This document shows, piece by piece, positions 7,365 to 9,126 of a stretch of DNA of 9,126 nucleotides. This DNA comes from DATBDM01 sp036269915. GTDB lineage: Bacteria > Actinomycetota > Thermoleophilia > Solirubrobacterales > Solirubrobacteraceae. The translations under genes were made by a program, and so were the position numbers. The DNA is taken from NCBI GenBank assembly GCA_036269915.1, contig DATBDM010000215.1, forward strand, positions 1 to 9,126. Reading direction: 5' to 3'. Position 1 is the stretch's first letter. Every line of letters begins with the position of its first letter. The notes beneath the pieces are model-generated. The model worked only from the letters and a program-made list of their open reading frames with translations, had not been told where the DNA came from and did not search any database.

Positions 7365-7393
7365 GGTGTAGCGCTCGATGAGAGCCGTGTCAA
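7365..7393 (-). promoter_or_regulatory. Candidate sigma-70-type promoter for the structured RNA
   Basis: On the minus strand a perfect -35 hexamer TTGACA (7393-7388) is followed, after an ideal 17-base spacer, by TACACC (7370-7365). The latter keeps TA at the first two -10 positions but lacks the conserved final T. Transcription would start near 7358 and run into the candidate RNA and terminator. The perfect -35 in so GC-rich a genome is suggestive, not conclusive. Confidence 0.4.
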
Positions 7394-7427
7394 TGCACCC
7401 GGCCGAAGCGCTGACGCCAAACGGCTC
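7382..7427 (-). repeat. Inverted repeat after the SCP2-like gene
   Basis: GAGCCGT (7427-7421, minus strand, overlapping the TGA stop) pairs perfectly with ACGGCTC (7388-7382). The 32-base interior can itself pair partly (GTCAG with TTGAC). No T-tract follows, so it could be a 3' stabilising hairpin or a weak terminator. Its distal arm abuts and partly overlaps the candidate -35 box. Confidence 0.4.
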
Positions 7428-7851
7428 AAACAGCGAGGTGCGGGTAGTCGCGGGCGACCAATGCGCGGTAGCGGGCATGCACCGGCTCGGTCAGAGGCAG
7501 CAGGCTGAGCGCCGCCTTGACGTCCCCGCCGGTCGTGATCCGGCGGCGGGCGATCGCGATCGCGACGTTCTCCTCGCCTTGGAAGTAGCGGTTGGCGATG
7601 CCCGAGCTCATGCTCATGGACACGCGCGCCTCCCAGCCGACGTCGTCGCGCCACTCCCAGTGCAGGTGCCCGCCCTCCGCGCCGCGGGCGGCCCGGATGT
7701 TCACGACCATCGCGACGTCGGTGAACTCGTAGCGCTGCGGGAGGTCGGCGTCCTGGAGGCGCTGACCCATCTCCGGGTCCTCATCCATCATCGCGAAGAC
7801 CCGGTCCATCACCTCACGGAACTCCTCCGGCGACTCGAAGGAGGCGTCCAC
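7426..7851 (-). CDS. SCP2 sterol-binding-like small protein
   Basis: The 141-residue protein has no signal peptide or membrane segment. Its overall pattern matches small SCP2-like proteins of actinobacteria: an acidic N-terminal helix region (PEEFREVMDRVFAMMDEDP), a beta-rich middle (YEFTDVAMVVNIRAA at about 41-55; HLHWEWRDD at 62-70), then ENVAIAIARRRITTGGDVKA at 94-113 and a C-terminal LLPLTEPVHARYRALV segment at 117-132. SCP2 folds enclose a hydrophobic tunnel for fatty acyl or other lipid ligands; no ligand can be named here. The start is GTG at 7851, five bases after the stop of the phasin-like gene, so the two are surely co-transcribed. I assign the family by pattern only, with moderate confidence; a function in lipid or storage-granule metabolism would be inference from the neighbour. 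Confidence 0.8.
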   Translation of the reverse strand: MDASFESPEEFREVMDRVFAMMDEDPEMGQRLQDADLPQRYEFTDVAMVVNIRAARGAEGGHLHWEWRDDVGWEARVSMSMSSGIANRYFQGEENVAIAIARRRITTGGDVKAALSLLPLTEPVHARYRALVARDYPHLAV

Positions 7852-7856
7852 GGCGG

Positions 7857-8384
7857 TTAGGAGCCTGAGCCGCTTCCGGACGTGCCGCCGCTCCGGGAGC
7901 TGCCGCCGCTCGACCGGCTCGAACCACCGCCGCTGCCGCTGCTGCGCGTGCTCGTGCTGCGACGCGTGGTCGAGGAGGAGCCCGACCGCGAGCGGCTCGC
8001 CGCGGGCTTGCGCGTGCTGCTCGAGCCCGAAGAGGCGCGCGACGCGGGCTTCTTGGCGGTCGTGGCCCGGCGGGTCGTCGTCGAGCGCGAGGTCGAGGCC
8101 GCCGGCTTGGCCGTCACCTCGAGCGCGGCGATGCGTCCTGCGAGCGTCTCGACCTCCTTGCGCAGGCCGCGGACCTCCTCCAGGACGTTGAGGTCGTCGA
8201 GCGACTTGCGGAACCGACCCGCGAAGGTCGCGAACTCGTCGATGATCTGGCTCGTCCGCTCACGCGCTCCGGCCGCGCCGCCGGCCGAAGCCAGGGCACG
8301 CTCGACGGCGCCACGGACGGCGTCGACGGCGTCCTGTGCGCCGTCGTTGGTGTCCTTCTTGGCCTTCTTGTCCTTCTTCGCCAT
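7857..8384 (-). CDS. Phasin-like coiled-coil protein with Lys-rich head and Ser/Arg-rich disordered tail
   Basis: The 175-residue product has three parts. A basic start, MAKKDKKAKKD, is followed by amphipathic helices (about 15-60, QDAVDAVRGAVERALASAGG, then IIDEFATFAGRFRKSLDDL) and a coiled coil with heptad-like leucines (about 64-90, LNVLEEVRGLRKEVETLAGR). Residues 94-175 are a low-complexity tail of Ser, Thr, Arg, Ala, Lys and Gly ending in Gly-Ser repeats. The helical core resembles phasin/polyhydroxyalkanoate granule-associated proteins of actinobacteria. The tail resembles histone H1-like bacterial proteins, so nucleoid or granule-DNA bridging is an alternative. Start ATG at 8384 is preceded by a TAGAGT box six bases upstream and no ribosome site, suggesting a leaderless message. 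The family name is tentative; that the gene is real is well supported by frame and composition. Confidence 0.82.
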   Translation of the reverse strand: MAKKDKKAKKDTNDGAQDAVDAVRGAVERALASAGGAAGARERTSQIIDEFATFAGRFRKSLDDLNVLEEVRGLRKEVETLAGRIAALEVTAKPAASTSRSTTTRRATTAKKPASRASSGSSSTRKPAASRSRSGSSSTTRRSTSTRSSGSGGGSSRSSGGSSRSGGTSGSGSGS

Positions 8385-8390
8385 GGCGCC

Positions 8391-8400
8391 ACTCTAATGT
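8391..8400. promoter_or_regulatory. Overlapping divergent -10-like boxes, possibly leaderless in both directions
   Basis: Only 12 bases separate the divergent genes. On the minus strand TAGAGT (8396-8391) matches the actinobacterial -10 pattern and lies six bases before the phasin-like ATG. A TTACAC box (8421-8416) lies 19 bases upstream of it. On the plus strand TAATGT (8395-8400) lies eight bases before an in-frame GTG at 8409 in the phosphorylase gene; no good -35 is seen. The two boxes overlap by two bases, so the two directions could compete for polymerase. Confidence 0.4.
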
Positions 8401-9116
8401 CCCGCGCAGTGACCGGTGTAACCCTGCACCTGCGCCCCCACGCGGAGGTCGCCGAGCGGGTGTTGCTGCCCGGCGATCCGGGCCGCGCGATGCGCATCGC
8501 CCAGCTCCTGCTCGACGCCCCGCGGATGCTCAACCACCACCGGGGTCTGTGGGGCTACACGGGCGTCGCTGCCGACGGAGAGCTGCTCACCGTGCAGAGC
8601 ACCGGCATGGGCGGTCCGAGCGCCGCGATCGTCTGCGAGGAGCTGCTGCGGCTGGGCGCACGCCGGTTCGTTCGCGTCGGGACCTGCGGCGCCCTGGTCG
8701 AGGGCCCGCGGCTCGGCGACCTCGTCCTCGCCGACGCCGCCCTCGCCGAGGACGGCGCGAGCCGCGCGCTGGGCGCGGCCGGCCCCGTCGCCCCGGACGC
8801 GACGCTGCACGCCGAGCTCTGCGCCGCCGCGCCCGACGCCCACGCCGGCCTCGTCGTCTCCGCCGACCTCTTCTACGACCCGGACCCCGGCCGCGCGACG
8901 CGCTGGACGGCGGCGGGCGCGATCGCCGTCGAGATGGAGGCGGCGACGATCCTGCGCATCGCGGAGCGCACCGGCACCGCCGCGGCCTGCGTGCTGGCGG
9001 TCAGCGACGTCCTGGCCGACGGCGAGCGCCGGCGGATCGAGCCCGAGGCGCTCGAGCACGCCGAGGCGGCGCTGGGCCGTGCGGGCGCCGGCGCGCTCGG
9101 GGTGCCGGAGGTCTGA
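8397..9116 (+). CDS. deoD: Purine nucleoside phosphorylase, DeoD-type (PNP/uridine phosphorylase family)
   Basis: This family splits nucleosides with phosphate to a free base and (deoxy)ribose 1-phosphate in the cytoplasm. The 239-residue product matches the usual DeoD length. Motifs in order are LLPGDPGRA at 23-31 (phosphate contact), RGLWGYTG at 49-56, STGMGGPSAAI at 68-78, RVGTCGAL at 93-100 with phosphate-binding R93, SADLFY at 155-160, AVEMEAA at 177-183 (ribose contact) and VSDVL at 202-206, where D204 fits the catalytic aspartate. SADLFY and the SD motif favour a DeoD-type purine enzyme over a uridine phosphorylase, but the sequence cannot settle this. ATG at 8397 gives the full frame; GTG at 8409 is an alternative that would suit a leaderless message. 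It reads away from the other genes. With Hpt in the same window it would make a two-step purine salvage route. Confidence 0.92.
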   Translation: MSRAVTGVTLHLRPHAEVAERVLLPGDPGRAMRIAQLLLDAPRMLNHHRGLWGYTGVAADGELLTVQSTGMGGPSAAIVCEELLRLGARRFVRVGTCGALVEGPRLGDLVLADAALAEDGASRALGAAGPVAPDATLHAELCAAAPDAHAGLVVSADLFYDPDPGRATRWTAAGAIAVEMEAATILRIAERTGTAAACVLAVSDVLADGERRRIEPEALEHAEAALGRAGAGALGVPEV

Positions 9117-9126
9117 GCGCCGTCGC

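Noticed and set aside
7191..7371. Small plus-strand peptides across the intergenic region
   Set aside because: Third positions are only about two-thirds G or C against nearly all in true genes here, no spaced ribosome site is present, and the inverted repeats fit a minus-strand RNA better.
7387..7402. Cyclic AMP receptor protein operator (GTG-TCAATG-CAC)
   Set aside because: The half-site spacing is two bases too short for a CRP-type palindrome and the flanking A/T positions do not match.
7320..7405. TPP riboswitch (GGGTGC and ACCTGATC elements on the minus strand)
   Set aside because: The matching words occur, but CTGAGA is absent and the 3' GCGNAGGGA element is replaced by GGAAGTAG, so the conserved ligand-binding core is missing.
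7184..7654. Upstream extension of the cyclase reading frame
   Set aside because: It would translate through the intrinsic terminator and overlap the SCP2-like gene in another frame; the encoded residues show no domain and poor codon bias.
8394..9059. Minus-strand open frame of 221 codons opposite the phosphorylase gene
   Set aside because: The plus strand encodes a full-length DeoD-type enzyme with all motifs; the antisense frame shows no family pattern.

Overview
The window is very GC-rich, with third codon positions almost all G or C, and holds nine protein genes packed with gaps of a few bases or 4-11 base overlaps. The tilS-hpt-ftsH order, a class III nucleotide cyclase with an actinobacterial-type regulatory region, and the codon use point to a high-GC actinomycete. 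A deep-branching soil lineage such as Thermoleophilia/Solirubrobacterales is my best guess, but it is inference and not shown by the sequence.

Layout. Six genes read leftward from about 7183 to the left edge: a MerR-like/class III adenylate cyclase fusion, tilS (tRNA-Ile lysidine synthetase), hpt (hypoxanthine phosphoribosyltransferase), ftsH (membrane AAA+ metalloprotease), a fold-type III PLP enzyme resembling D-serine dehydratase or D-threonine aldolase, and an acetamidase/formamidase that runs off the left edge. Cyclase and tilS overlap by ATGA. ftsH and the PLP gene appear to overlap by CTGA, which implies a CTG start. The PLP and amidase genes overlap by 11 bases. Only the hpt-ftsH gap (135 bases) is large enough for an internal promoter.

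Upstream of the cyclase lies a 242-base gap (7184-7425) with markedly weaker coding character. On the minus strand it shows a perfect -35 hexamer, several inverted repeats and a textbook intrinsic terminator ending only 29 bases before the cyclase start. This looks like a short transcribed RNA unit, either a stand-alone small RNA or a leader with attenuator controlling the cyclase operon. It is the most interesting element here.

Further right, two more leftward genes form a small operon: an SCP2-like protein (7426-7851) and a phasin-like coiled-coil protein with a Lys-rich head and a long Ser/Arg/Thr/Gly-rich tail (7857-8384). Twelve bases away, a DeoD-type purine nucleoside phosphorylase gene (8397-9116) reads rightward. 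The divergent promoters must therefore overlap each other and the coding ends, and the -10-like boxes suggest leaderless transcripts.

Functional picture. The window joins purine salvage (the phosphorylase releases bases, Hpt recaptures hypoxanthine and guanine), an essential tRNA modification, membrane-protein quality control and cAMP signalling. At the operon's end sit two enzymes whose family reactions release ammonia from D-amino acids and simple amides. No mobile element, CRISPR array, tRNA or rRNA was seen.
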